Shown piece by piece: positions 37,072 through 47,639 of a stretch of 64,000 bases of DNA (within the stretch, counting starts at the first letter, position 1; the number at the start of each line of letters is the position of its first letter). Source of the DNA: Hofstenia miamia (Eukaryota > Xenacoelomorpha > Acoela); the NCBI GenBank assembly GCA_004352715.1, contig SCFE01000044.1, positions 1,988,131-2,052,130 on the forward strand, in the 5' to 3' direction. Below the pieces are notes generated by a model, which was not told where the DNA came from, ran no database searches, and worked only from the letters and a program-made list of their open reading frames with translations. Made by a program: the position numbers and the translations under genes.

Positions 37072-37463
37072 TACTGTAAAACTTCGAATATACTGCACCC
37101 CTGTGTATAATGAGCACCCTAGCTTTTAAGTTGTTGCGTAATGCATAAATTTGTAGACCTATATGTATAATGCGCACCCCCCAATTCTTCATATACGTGA
37201 GTAACATTTACAATCATGATGATTATGCTTTAGATAACTCAATTGACAATTTTGTGAATGATTTAGGCAGTGATGATGAAATTGTGGTTTAGCCGATCCC
37301 TTACCTGACACTATTGACACTATTAGTACTTACCTTGTAAATAAATTTTGTTATTACATCAACTTTTTCTCAAAAATATCTTCCTATGTATAATGCGCAC
37401 CCCCTAATTTTCAATAAATTTTTGAGTAAAAAAAGTGTGCATTATATTCGAAGTTTTACGGTA
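37072..37463. mobile_element. Pogo/Tc1-mariner-type MITE with TA duplication
   Basis: Inverted ends CTGTAAAACTTCGAATATA (from 37074) and its complement ending ...ttcgaagttttacgg (to 37461) match at all but one position over about 19 bp and are flanked by TA on both sides. The interior repeats tgtataatgcgcacccc several times. The plus strand near 37205-37292 reads NSIDNFVNDLGSDDEIVV, like the acidic C-terminus of pogo-type transposases. It is a deletion derivative of an autonomous element, about 390 bp long. Confidence 0.75.
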
Positions 37464-37544
37464 TGTAGTTTTACATATAAAATATGCTCAATGAATACAT
37501 TTAAAAATAATGTTTAGTATATAATGCATCAGAGAATATTAAAA

Positions 37545-38990
37545 TCAATGCATCAAGCTGTATTTAGCAATACTTTGCAAGTTTTTTTTATATTCTGATA
37601 TCGACAGTTCTGAGCTTTTGTTCACAAATCCTTTTGATAGGATATTGATGAAGGATGTTAAGCATTTCACATTAGTAGAAAAATCAATGGTATCAGCGAT
37701 ATATGAAGACATTGAGACATGTACTTTCTGCAAGCAATATTTTCTGCTAAGATAACAAATGGCATCAAGTATTTACTTGCTTGGGTCAGTTTACCACGAT
37801 TGATGTTATCAAAAAACAATTCATCGTCTGTATCTTTGTGTAAAAAGAATTTGTAAGCTAGGTAGCCAGAAATGTAGCACCAAATAAAAGCATTTATTTA
37901 GAATATTGTATTACGTTCTCATCTGACAGTATGTAATCGATTATGTGCAAATCTTCATCTATTATGTGCGTGCAACATAATTTGCAATGTTTGCAATAAG
38001 TTTTATCATGAAAATCTTTAAAATCCACATTTTTTAATAAACATCTTATAGAATCAATCCTAAAACTGTAAAACAAATTTTCATAGGATATGTAGAAGTT
38101 TGCAGCATTCATTTGAAGATACCGGCCGAAAGTTGACTATAAAATGTCCGATTGGAATTGGCCAAGGAGAATGAGATAAAGCTATTAAACATGATGTTGT
38201 CGATTGCAAAGTGTTTCTGGTCTCATACGTTAAAGAAGAATTTTTCTTTTTTGGTAATCCCGTAAAATTTTCAAATATTGGTATAAGTTTTTCCAAGTAT
38301 TCGAAATTTGATAAATCACTATTCAAAATAAATTTGAATCGCATCATTTTTCTCTATGCCTTTATTTGTTGATTTTACGTTAACTATCTTCCACTAATTG
38401 TTAAGAATTGTTTGTAAGAAACAGACTAGTACCTTCATCTTCAGGTCATAGTGTTCTAATTGAAGAAATTGTGTGATCATTAAATATTTTCAAAGTGAGA
38501 GGCACGCTTTGTTTTTGTATATCAGATGGACATAATGCTTGCACATTTAATTTAGATATCAGCAGAGTTGACATATTTTCTGTTTCAATTCTATAAGCTT
38601 TTTGCAAATTTTTCCAGGAATCTATTTGATTGTGATGAATTAGATTTTCAGAATCCACATTAATCTCAGAGATTTATTTTTTAACACTTCGAATAGAAGG
38701 CAGCGTTAAAAGAGATGAAATACATTGAAAGTGCACAAATTTCAAATGAATTTGTAAGTGTAAACACGGAAGTTTGGCTTTATTACTAGGAAACATACTT
38801 GCTTACTTATAAATAATACCTTTTTTTCATCCACATTTGTCATATTAGATATAACGACCATTTAATCGTTTCATCTCAACATTTTTTGGCCAATGCTTAG
38901 CACACACATATACTGTTTTTTGTAAACTTTTTGGGGTGTTTGGCAAAGCTTCCAGTCATCGTTTTCCAAGAAATGGATCGTTTGGCACTT
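37545..38990 (-). pseudogene. P-element/THAP-like transposase relic
   Basis: On the minus strand the first block (38985-38850) reads VPNDPFLGKR, a TGA where a Trp is expected, LEALPNTPKS, then VYVCAKHWPKNVEMKRLNGR. This resembles the degenerate THAP-like His-Trp-Pro module of P-element-related proteins. The second block (38658-38446) has IDSWKNLQKAYRIETENMS and LISKLNVQALCPSDIQKQSV, which fits the P-transposase W..L...Y pattern. Further frames at 38347-38081 (TYETRNTLQSTTSCLIAL) and 38112-37894 (KTYCKHCKLC) fit the C-terminal half. Stops and frameshifts separate all blocks. The family call is from motif memory and needs a profile search. A THAP-like piece on the same strand at 40.94-41.26 kb may belong to the same element. 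Confidence 0.5.
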
Positions 38991-38996
38991 TATAAA

Positions 38997-39016
38997 GTAT
39001 ATATATATATATATAT
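38997..39016. repeat. Short (TA)n microsatellite
   Basis: About 20 nt of TA repeat. Confidence 0.9.
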
Positions 39017-39345
39017 AGAGCCAAATTAACTAATTATTGTAATATCTCACAAAATTCTGGTAACAATAACGAATGCTCTATGATAATATAATAGCATTTA
39101 TAGCACGTTACCATAGAAAATATTCATCTATTCCTTATGTGTTACTTCTAGACTTACTTTACTAGAGAGTAAATTAACAGCTTTTGTAATATTTTCCAAA
39201 GTGGTTAATAACAGAATAAACAGGCAGAAATTCTGAACTATATTAATTTGATTTATTTATTGAAAACATAACATAATTCTTAGTATAAAGTGGGTGCTAT
39301 CCCTAGTCGAAATTTCTTTAAAATCATTAGGGAATCTTTGATAAA

Positions 39346-39533
39346 AACTTAGCAAGAATTTTGAAGATTTTCAAAGAAATTTTAAAGAATTTTGAGGATT
39401 CTTAAGGAAACTTTAAAAAATTTCAAAGATTCTTACGGAAACTTTAAAGAATTTCGAAGATTCTTACAGAAAACTTAAAGTATTTCGTAGATTCTTACGG
39501 AAACTTTAAGGAATAATAAGGGATTCTTAAAGT
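39346..39533. repeat. 31-bp minisatellite, about six diverged units
   Basis: The unit is close to gattcttacggaaactttaa plus a gaatttcga-like spacer. Central units agree at most positions and edge units are degenerate. Confidence 0.8.
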
Positions 39534-39839
39534 AACATACAAGAATATATCATTTTTACAGAAAATTTAGAAATATAAAAAACTGAAAATATTTCAAACA
39601 AATTTTAAACAGTTTACAACAAGAATATATTGGTACATCAATAAAATAATAGAAACTGCAAACAATTTAAGCAAATGAATTAGAAGTTCTTCTAAAAGAG
39701 TTTCAATGGTTGTGAGAACATGAGGCAAAAATCTAACAAGGGTATCTCAACTTTTATGTGTAGTGAGCACAAAGCAAATGATAATCTCATTTGAGCTTCA
39801 TTCGACATCTATTCTAACTAAGGAACTTCCCGATCGTAC

Positions 39840-40273
39840 CTGCAGTCGTTTTTGCAAGAATATTTCATTATATGAAGTTTCAACGTCAGAATCTCCTTCA
39901 TAAACTGAGACATTAGGAACTTTCCAATATGAACGCTGCCAGATTTATACGAACGAAGAAAGCGTTCAGATAGCAGTGGCAAGTGGTCTCGTACAAATTG
40001 GAAAGTGGCATTTGAAATAAACTGCAACTTTAGGGAAAATCTGATAATCATAGAAGAATATTGAAGCTTACCATGGTATTCTCTTTGGCATAGATCATCA
40101 AGCAAAGTGTGCATATCTTCATAATTAATCAAATACTGGCACAATCCATTGACCTGAGAACGTCTATTAATCTTGCATCCTTTGATAGAACAGAGCCACT
40201 TAGGAAGAGGAACACTATCACCAAATATATAAAGCTGAGCCATAAAGTCAGTGTTAGCATCCATTAGGCATAT
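39840..40273 (-). CDS. Unrecognised 434-nt open exon
   Basis: A continuous minus-strand frame (160 codons from 40300 to 39818 including flanks) is bounded by a strong acceptor (pyrimidine tract CCTGCTTCTTGGTCTTCAG, boundary at 40273) and a donor CAG|GTACGA at 39840. It enters in phase 0 and leaves in phase 2. Visible parts are ICLMDANTDFMAQLYIFGDS, PKWLCSIKGCKINRRSQ, INYEDMHTLLDDLCQ, FVRDHLPLLSERFLRSY and KLHIMKYSCKNDCR. Five Cys and mixed charged and hydrophobic residues suggest an intracellular globular protein. I do not recognise it. The upstream THAP-like piece at 40937-41256 ends in phase 0 at a GTAAAG donor, so it could splice to this exon; that is inference. Confidence 0.45.
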
Positions 40274-40444
40274 CTGAAGACCAAGAAGCAGGAAAGTCAT
40301 TAAGTTTTAACCTCTTTGTTGAAGTAAAAAGACCTTTATTATTAAATTTTGCTAATTCATCTACTTCTGTTTATTTTGTAATCGGCTTCGGGGAAAGAGT
40401 CACATTTTTCTAAACGGCACCAACTAGAATAAGATTATTTACCT

Positions 40445-40447
40445 AAA

Positions 40448-40500
<53 letters not shown>
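40445..40500. repeat. (TA)n microsatellite
   Basis: About 56 nt of TA repeat. Confidence 0.95.
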
Positions 40501-40503
<3 letters not shown>

Positions 40504-40936
40504 ATATTTGCTGTATTTAGGGCTAAGTACATTCAACCTCATCATAATCCTCTTTAAAATTCAAGCAGGCATGCATTGGCGTACCCAGCCAAATATGTAA
40601 ACAGATATGCTTTAATTAAATATTTTTAGCCTATTTTAAATTAAAATTGTATTTCATCTTAATACTAATGATTTCAAGTCAATATGTGATTAACTGCTAA
40701 AAATACATTTCAATTCATTTTAGGTGATACACTACATGTATAAGTGAGAAACTAACATTTCCAAATTTCGTAAATTTCTCAGAAAAGTTCAAATTCACAC
40801 TTCCAGTACTTATTTTGATGTCATTATGACGATAAACAAACAAACACAATACCAAAATAAGATCATTTTAATAATTTTAAAGATGCTATTGTACTATATC
40901 AGTTTAAACTGTAAGTATATGAATTTGAAAAAACTT

Positions 40937-41256
40937 TACCTTTAAGGAATTTGGGAAGTTAAATTTGGTAGGAACGGAATCATTCTTCAATGTCTTCCTG
41001 TTTGAGTATAATAAAACCATTTGAAGTGAAATGCTTCTCACAAACTAGAATATTCTGTAGAATTCTTTCTACAAATAGCCCTTAGCCATTTTTCTTTTAA
41101 TTCAACATCTTTTGGGAAACTAAACTGTGTTACAATTGTTTTATACTTAAAAAGTACATTTACTTTTGGAAAATTTAAAAATGGAAATTGGCAAAATGAA
41201 TTCTGAAAAGCGAAAATGAAAAATGGATTTTTCCGTTTTTCAATTTCAATTTTCAT
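40937..41256 (-). pseudogene. THAP-type zinc-finger piece with frame breaks
   Basis: The minus strand encodes TQFSFPKDVELKEKWLRAIC and RKNSTEYSSL, which is the FPxDxxLxxxW signature of THAP domains. One base out of frame it continues CEKHFTSNGFIILKQEDIE (the Cys-x2-His zinc ligands). In a further frame KNDSVPTKFNFPNSLK corresponds to the conserved Leu/AVPT tail. A GTAAAG donor follows. The N-terminal Cys pair is not visible and may be in another exon or lost. Two single-base shifts indicate decay, unless there are sequencing errors. THAP domains are DNA-binding modules of P-element transposases and of domesticated host regulators, and P-element-like remains follow on the same strand. Confidence 0.6.
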
Positions 41257-41539
41257 TTAATCTTTCCAAACGGAATTGAATTGGCCACCTGATACCTTCA
41301 TAATGCTGTCTAATTTACTATTAATCACATTTTTACTTTAGTAAACAAAGTCAATATTTTACAATAGGTTGGCGCAAAAATCAAATTATTTACATTATGA
41401 AATTTTTTTTACCGATTGCAGTAACAAAGAAAAATCTGTTCTAATTAATTCTTTGTAATTATGAATTTTATTAATATCGTCTTTGTGTAATAAATATTTA
41501 GTGACATTCAAATTGAGATCAATAATTTTAACATTAGCC
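41257..41539. other. Non-coding spacer
   Basis: Nothing recognised. Confidence 0.4.
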
Positions 41540-41758
41540 CACGGTTAGACTAGTAATTGGTTCAAAAGTGATCTATCACATTTTGATTGAATCGCACGTC
41601 TAACCATCTGAGATAATTAGCGATGTGATGATCACGAAGAAATCGTGCGCATTCGATTTCTTTGTGATCGACACGTCGCTAATTATCTCGGGTGGTTAGA
41701 TATGCAATTCTTTGAAATGTGATAGATCACTTTTGAAACAATCCATAGTCTAACCGTG
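41540..41758. mobile_element. 219-bp near-perfect inverted repeat (foldback MITE)
   Basis: The left arm (CACGGTTAGAC..., 41540-41646) and right arm (...GTCTAACCGTG, to 41758) are complementary over almost their whole length, including agtgatctatcacatttt, tctaacc and gataattagcga blocks, so a single strand would fold into one long hairpin. GCC flanks both ends (41537-41539 and 41759-41761), a possible 3-bp target duplication. There is no coding content. The superfamily is not assigned. Confidence 0.75.
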
Positions 41759-41880
41759 GCCGTACCTGACTTTACTTTACTTAATACCTCGTACACTGCC
41801 ATAAAGGTTTACTTAAAAATCGAACAGAACCGATTGTGTAATTATCTACTTGAAACCTTACTTTACTTCACTTAAGAGCT

Positions 41881-41942
41881 CGTACACTGCTGGTAAATAA
41901 AATTTTTTAACTTTAATTTACTTTACTTACCGGCAGTGTACG
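41881..41942. repeat. 62-bp hairpin next to the foldback element
   Basis: Arms cgtacactgctggtaaataa (from 41881) and the complementary sequence ending at 41942 pair at 19 of 21 positions. The motif ctcgtacactgc also occurs at about 41789, and tttactttactt recurs through 41770-41930. Confidence 0.7.
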
Positions 41943-42768
41943 ACCAGGCTATAACGGAGGAAGTTCATATTCCACAAATTCGTGAAAAGTCGAGCCGAAT
42001 ATATCGTGTAATAAAGACAGGCCTTTAGTTTGTTTCTTGTGAAGTCTCCAAATATGAATAGCTTTGCTCTTCATATTAACCATTAGATTATGCTGTATCA
42101 TTAGAAATTTATGCTCTATAAATATGTAATTTTTTCACAAAATTATATTTATTCATGGAAGACATAAGTTAATAATTCAAATTTCCTTCTCTAAGAGAAA
42201 ATTAGTTATATTGCAAACCTTTTAATTGCAAATGCTAAGAAAGAATTCTGCGTCTTACATTTTCTCTGGATTACTTTAACATTTGTCAGAAATGCAAACT
42301 GTCATCAATCATGTCCTTCTATATAAATTATTTAAATATAAAATGTTTATCATTAGCACATGGTCTAGGTAGTCTACCTAAAATTGTCAAAATATGATAC
42401 CTGTAAGCAATTCATTTTTTATATGAATAGTACATTTTAGAAGCATGATGAAAATCAAAGCAAGCATTTTGCAGTTTCTAAGGTAATATTAAATGATATA
42501 TAATTATATATTAATGGCAGGCCGAATTTCCTTAAAGAAATGAAATACTTAACTGATGATTTGTTTTTTATAAGAATTTTCTTGTGGACTAGCATATATA
42601 TTGAAAGTACAACTAGTATGCAAATGCATACTTTTGATAGTTTTCTCAATTGCAAAAATAATTTGAAAATCTACTAGTTCATAGCAAAACATATTTTAAT
42701 GCAAATGGCTCATCTTTATATTCATAATTATATGCTAACTCCTACTTAAACTGGTAGGTGTTTTTATT
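41943..42768. other. Non-coding AT-rich spacer
   Basis: A 66-codon minus-strand frame at 42455-42655 with a hydrophobic start was considered and has no support. Nothing else seen. Confidence 0.4.
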
Positions 42769-44101
42769 ATATCCCAGGAAACATTCCATTATTGGTCCAT
42801 TAATGGACCATTGTTGGTGCCGTTATTGGCCATTGGTGGTGAATGACCACTGGCCCAACAATGTTTGCCAACCATCATCGATTATTAGGCCAATTATGGA
42901 CTATTGGTGAGCCAATAATGGCCCATTAATGGGTTTTTAATTTATAGAATTAACCTTTATATGTAGAACATTAATTTTATATTGTTAAGCAGGTCAAAAT
43001 TTGCTCTTTAAACAAACAGAAGCCCAATAAAGGCCAGAAGGATACCCTTGAGATCCTGTCATGCATATTTAATACTAACATTGTTAGATATTTGAAAGAA
43101 TGTTTTGTTTATAAATAATAAAAATAAGCATAAAAATATGTCAAATTTAACAAAAAATTTAAATTTTAAAATTAAGTACAATTTTAAAATAATACCATCT
43201 CTAGTCGTGAAAAATCTCTTCTACTTAAGCTTAGTTTTAATATATAACTGTTAATTTCAAAGTGTTCAAATATTCATGAACAAATTATTTTTAAAATACG
43301 TTTAGGAGGTATATCATAATTTTCTACAAATTCAAAATTTCAAAAAATCTTTTTGCATTTCCTTTTATTATATTGAAAGGAACTAGGAATCAAAATAATG
43401 AAGTGAGTTTTATTTGCAAGCATCTGCTCATTGATTATTGATTACTAAGATTGCTACTGTTGCCGCTAGTGGTCCACCACTGGGCCACTGATCGCATCAG
43501 TGGTCTCAAATATGGCATGTTTCCCACCAGCAGTTTACTGATTATGGTCAATGTTATATTATGATTTGTAGTTCGCAATATGGTATTATTTGATTGGGTT
43601 AGGGATACAGTTGAAACTGTGTATAGCATATTATCCTTAAGGTGGAACACCTTGCTACAAACCATTTGAATTCATTATAAAGTGTTCTTAAAAACAAGAG
43701 CTGGCATACTAAATTGTGCTATCAAATACACTGTACTAAAGGTTAAGTAAATTCATTTGTTATGAAAATTTAATTTGGTCTGTCATAATTGTAAATTATT
43801 TTAATTCATACTTGTTCGCTAGATGACAGATTGATCTAGCAATGCCATTAATAGGCCATTAATGGCTATAAGAAACTGATAAATAATACTTTTTGAAAAT
43901 TGACATCAAACCTAAATGTAATGCTATGTTATATACAATAATATAATCTTTTCTCTGTAAAATTGTGTAATTTTCAGGTTTTTGTAACGTTTTGTTTTGT
44001 TGGTTAAGGTTGGCAAATGAATGGCAAATGAGTGACCATTGTTGGCAAGGGGTGCCAGCAGTGAGCCAATTTTAGACCAATAATGGTTGTTTCCGGGAAT
44101 A
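42769..44101. mobile_element. Palindrome-rich foldback element, copy 1 (CCATTA/TAATGG family)
   Basis: Inverted ends: tatatcccaggaaacattcc with ccattattggtc on the left, gaccaataatgg with gtttccgggaatattta on the right. The first and last 150 bp and a middle cluster at about 43450-43550 are packed with ccattaatgg, tggccattgg and ccaccactgg-like palindromes. The rest is very AT-rich and non-coding. A diverged copy lies at 46430-47409, aligning block by block. Confidence 0.65.
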
Positions 44102-44970
44102 TTTATATGAGATGCAGCTTTTTTATTAATAAGTCGTTGAGAAAAGCAAGGGAAGTTTTCACATATGACGTAATTGATGAATCATGAATATGAGAAAGGC
44201 AGAGGAGGTTACACAAATCTGATTGGTCCACACAGGGACAGGGGAGGTTACACAAAGTGACGCATTTGATGATTTATGAATATGATCTCCTGTGACTATT
44301 TTATTCTTTATTTTCATGCATCATAATTTATGTTCTACAGTAACGATTTATGCAATTTTATGTCTTTATATGCACAACCATAATTTTTGTGCACAACTGA
44401 TATTTTGATATCAATCTACTATTGCGCTTCTAATCTTAATAAACGATTGCATTGCAACATATAGAACAGTAGTTACGAAATAGAAATAGTTGTTGAAATA
44501 ACTTTGAATTATGAAATCAAGTCAAATAAGTACTATCACCTGCTGTAATTTCTTATTTATTCCAAAGCCAATGAAATTTAAAACAAATATATCGATGTTT
44601 GCTTCTAACATTAGATTTACTGAGACTCAATGAAGAGAGATCAATATTTAATGTTTGATCATATCTGCTGATCATTTTCAGTCAATATTTATATGATCTT
44701 CTTAAATTGCAACCTAGTATGTGCTCATTTCATTTACTGCTTGGAAATGACTGTTCCACCTGATAAAAAGATATATAGAAAACACCCGGCGATGTACAAA
44801 GACATTAAGTTTATTATCACCTGTTCATATTTCTAATTTATTACAGAAGCAACTATACAATTATTAAAAATTAAAGTTGGTTGTGAGGAAACGGCAAAAT
44901 GAATGTAGTATCAAACAACTTTACGTATTTGTTTGTTTACTTTCTAATTCCCCAATTAAAGGGAACTCAG
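44102..44970. other. Non-coding region upstream of the plus-strand lectin exons
   Basis: It contains a short direct repeat (gaggttacacaaa with tgatgaatcatgaatatga-like sequence at about 44170-44290). No exon was identified. Confidence 0.4.
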
Positions 44971-45186
44971 CCAATATTTTTTAAGAGCTCTATTAAACTT
45001 TTATTGAACAAAATTCTCTCCGCCTAGATTTTGCTCATTTGGGATATTGCTGGGATTTTTGCAGGAACTTTGATGTTTTAGTCTGGAATACTGAAAGCAG
45101 ATTTTGCAAATGTTTTTCCTATAATTTGAACACCGTGTTTACGTTCAATGTATAGGATGTAAATGTTATGATGAACACAAAAACAG
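44971..45186 (+). pseudogene. Lectin gene B, WSC-like exon with in-frame stop
   Basis: Homologous to the exon at 11814-12026: HLGYCWDFCRNFDVLVWN and RFCKCFSYNLNTVFTFNV, then TAG (45153-45155) where the paralogue has Ser, then DVNVMMNTKT and a phase-1 donor (AAAACAG|GTATTC). Upstream of HLGYC the sequence is 1 nt shorter than in the paralogue, putting the earlier part in another frame. Joining 45186 to 48606 forms Asp (G|AC) exactly as in gene A. The two lesions suggest gene B is a pseudogene or lost this module, although the downstream CTLD exons are intact. The 5' boundary is tentative. Confidence 0.6.
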
Positions 45187-45429
45187 GTATTCGTCAGTCA
45201 TTTATTACAAATTGTATATGTATATAAGCATTTAAAGTCTTATGTGAGAATACGTCATATTTCAACTACTTTTTCTCCATTTGATAAAAAAACCCGTTTT
45301 GTATAATATTTATAAATTCTACTAAATCTCTTTTAATGCAGGCATGCAACAAACATCTTCGTTAATTATTATTCATTATCAATATCTTGCACGTACCTGT
45401 TACACAGCTTACAATTAAAATCATTTATC

Positions 45430-45924
45430 CAGGGCTTCGGAGCTGAAGGCGGAGACCGGAGCCAGAAACAAGGAACAGAGCATTTTCCTCGGAGCCAAAT
45501 CAAGGGCTGGAGCAACATTTAAAATCCTGGCGGAACAGGAGCAGTAGCTGAAGCTGGAGTCGTAGCTACGGTCACATGTTTATGGAACAGCTCCAGCTCC
45601 AAGGCGTTTTTCAAAAAGCTATTTTTATTAGTTGATTTTTGTTCCATAGATAGTGGAATTTTTTTTAAAATTTTAAAGAATTTTTATACATTTTTTTGTA
45701 AAATCAAGCTTGATTTTACCAAAAAATGTATAAAAGTTTTTGCAAAATTTAAAAAAATTCGTTAAAATTTTAAGAAATCAATAAGTTCACAAATTTTCGT
45801 ATTTTTGAATATTTGTAGCCGAAATCATAGTAGAGCCAGAGGGCGAGCTAGAGTCATTGGCATCCAACAACTCCTGAGCCGAAGCTCGACTTAACTTTTG
45901 ATACGAATGGAACTGGAACACCCT
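45430..45924. mobile_element. Foldback element with cagggcttcgg... ends and a central hairpin
   Basis: GC-richer, Ser/Glu-like repeats (cggagctgaaggcggag... and ...gccgaagctcgac...gaactggaacaccct) form imperfect inverted ends around an AT-rich core. In the core, 45685-45708 and 45709-45732 pair at 23 of 24 positions around the central aagctt. The CAGGG...CCCT ends are reminiscent of hAT MITEs, but no target duplication is visible. Confidence 0.45.
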
Positions 45925-46026
45925 ATTATTTGCAAAAATAAAAAATTTTCGAAAATTTTAAAAGATGATATTTATAAATGTTTAAAATTTTGATTCTATT
46001 CCTAGCTACAGAATAAGTGAAAGGTG

Positions 46027-46028
<2 letters not shown>

Positions 46029-46059
<31 letters not shown>

Positions 46060-46144
46060 NNNNNNNNNNNNNNNNNNNNNNNNNNNNNNNNNNNNNNNNN
46101 NNNNNNNNNNNNNNNNNNNNNNNNNNNNNNNNNATATATATTTG

Positions 46145-46182
<38 letters not shown>
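46029..46182. repeat. (TA)n microsatellite containing a 74-N gap (46060-46133)
   Basis: TA repeats on both sides of the gap. Tyr-Ile frames here are artefacts. Confidence 0.95.
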
Positions 46183-46190
<8 letters not shown>

Positions 46191-46429
46191 ACATTCTTAT
46201 GGATTACTATAAAGTAAGTAGTCAAATATAAGCAGTTATTATAATAAAATTTACAAAAAATTAATATGATGAAATGTTGATAAAAAAAATGAGAAAGTGA
46301 CACATTTTAGAAGAAAAAATTCATTTAATTTTTAAAATTCAATGCACTAAATTTACATGTAGTCTTATTTTGTAAAAAAAGTAGAGACGAAATCTTTATC
46401 AAATTATTAGCAGTAGATTTGCTAACCGC

Positions 46430-47409
46430 TGCATCCCCGATAGCTAGCCATCAATGGGCTATTGATACTAATAGACATTAATGGCAGATGAACGCTGGGG
46501 AATTAATAGGCCATTGGCTGCAAGCAGTTGGTTCTTGATGACAGAGCAGTATTTTAAATGTAAAAGGCAATTTTATATTGCAAAATAGTTTAAAATTGCA
46601 GTTTAATCTAATACATGTCCAGCAAAGAGCCGAAAGGTATCCTATAGAGCATATTCAATACAGACAGTAGTGGAAATTTTATTGAATATTTTATTTATAT
46701 ATGACAAAAAAACATACAAACCTGCCAATTTAGCAAAAATTTAGATTTCAAATGTGCAAATATGAAATAGTACATTTTTAAATCTTAAAAAATCTTTTCT
46801 ACTCAATTGCAAATTTCATATATAACATTTGATGTCAAGTTGCTCAAAAATTAATATATAATTTATTTTAAATACTCCTTTAAAAGTATATATACAATTT
46901 CTACAAATAAAAATTTCAAGACCACCTGTGACGTAAGTGGCCACAATATCGCATATTTCAAACCAACAGTTCATTGACAATGGCTAATTTTATATATTAA
47001 ATTGTAATTTATAATTTGGTTAAGTTAAGAGTACAGTAGGAAGAGCAATAATATATTATCCTAAAGATTTAACACCTTGGTGGAAGCCATTTAAATCATA
47101 TTAGCAAAACTTTAGTTATATTTGTTCATTAGATGGAAGGTATTTCCAGTAATGCCATTAATGGGCCATTTTCGGACCATTCATGGGTTATAGGAAACTG
47201 ATGAATAATACTTTTGAAAATGGAAAACAACCTTTCATGTAATGGTTGTATTATATGCAATAATGTCATAATTTGTTTGTAAAATTATGGAATTTTAAGA
47301 TTTTAAACCTTTTTGCTTTATTGGTTATGGTGGGCAAATGAATGCCCATTATTATCCATTGATCCCTTAATAGGACATTGGTTATCCGACGCTTGCTACT
47401 TGGGATATA
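46430..47409. mobile_element. Palindrome-rich foldback element, copy 2
   Basis: Diverged copy of 42769-44101 in the same orientation. Shared blocks include gccgaaaggtatcc / gccagaaggataccc, aaatcttttctactc / aaatctcttctactt, a central ccacctgtgacgtaagtggcc cluster, taatgccattaatgggccat, and the right end with ggttatggtgggcaaatgaatg. It ends cttgggatataa, the complement of the left end of copy 1. No coding content. It lies in an intron of lectin gene B. Confidence 0.65.
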
Positions 47410-47639
47410 ATTTCTTAGATGAAATGACGACCCAAAATCCAACCTGAATTCTAAAGATCCCTAAGGATGAGTAAAATGCATAAGTTTTGAGATTTACAGT
47501 ATATCTTTATTTAAAAACATTATTTCGTTTGTATTAGTGACAATACTCTTATCTCCTGCGTCGAATTCAACAAGAATTTTCTATTATTACTGTAGTAGAG
47601 CTGACGGGCATGACATTAAGCACAACTATATCATCTGGT

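Noticed and set aside
40022-40071. A 50-nt intron (GTAAGC...TTGCAG) inside the open exon at 39840-40273
   Set aside because: Removing it shifts the frame and meets a TGA after about 18 codons, while the unspliced frame stays open; the sites are probably chance.
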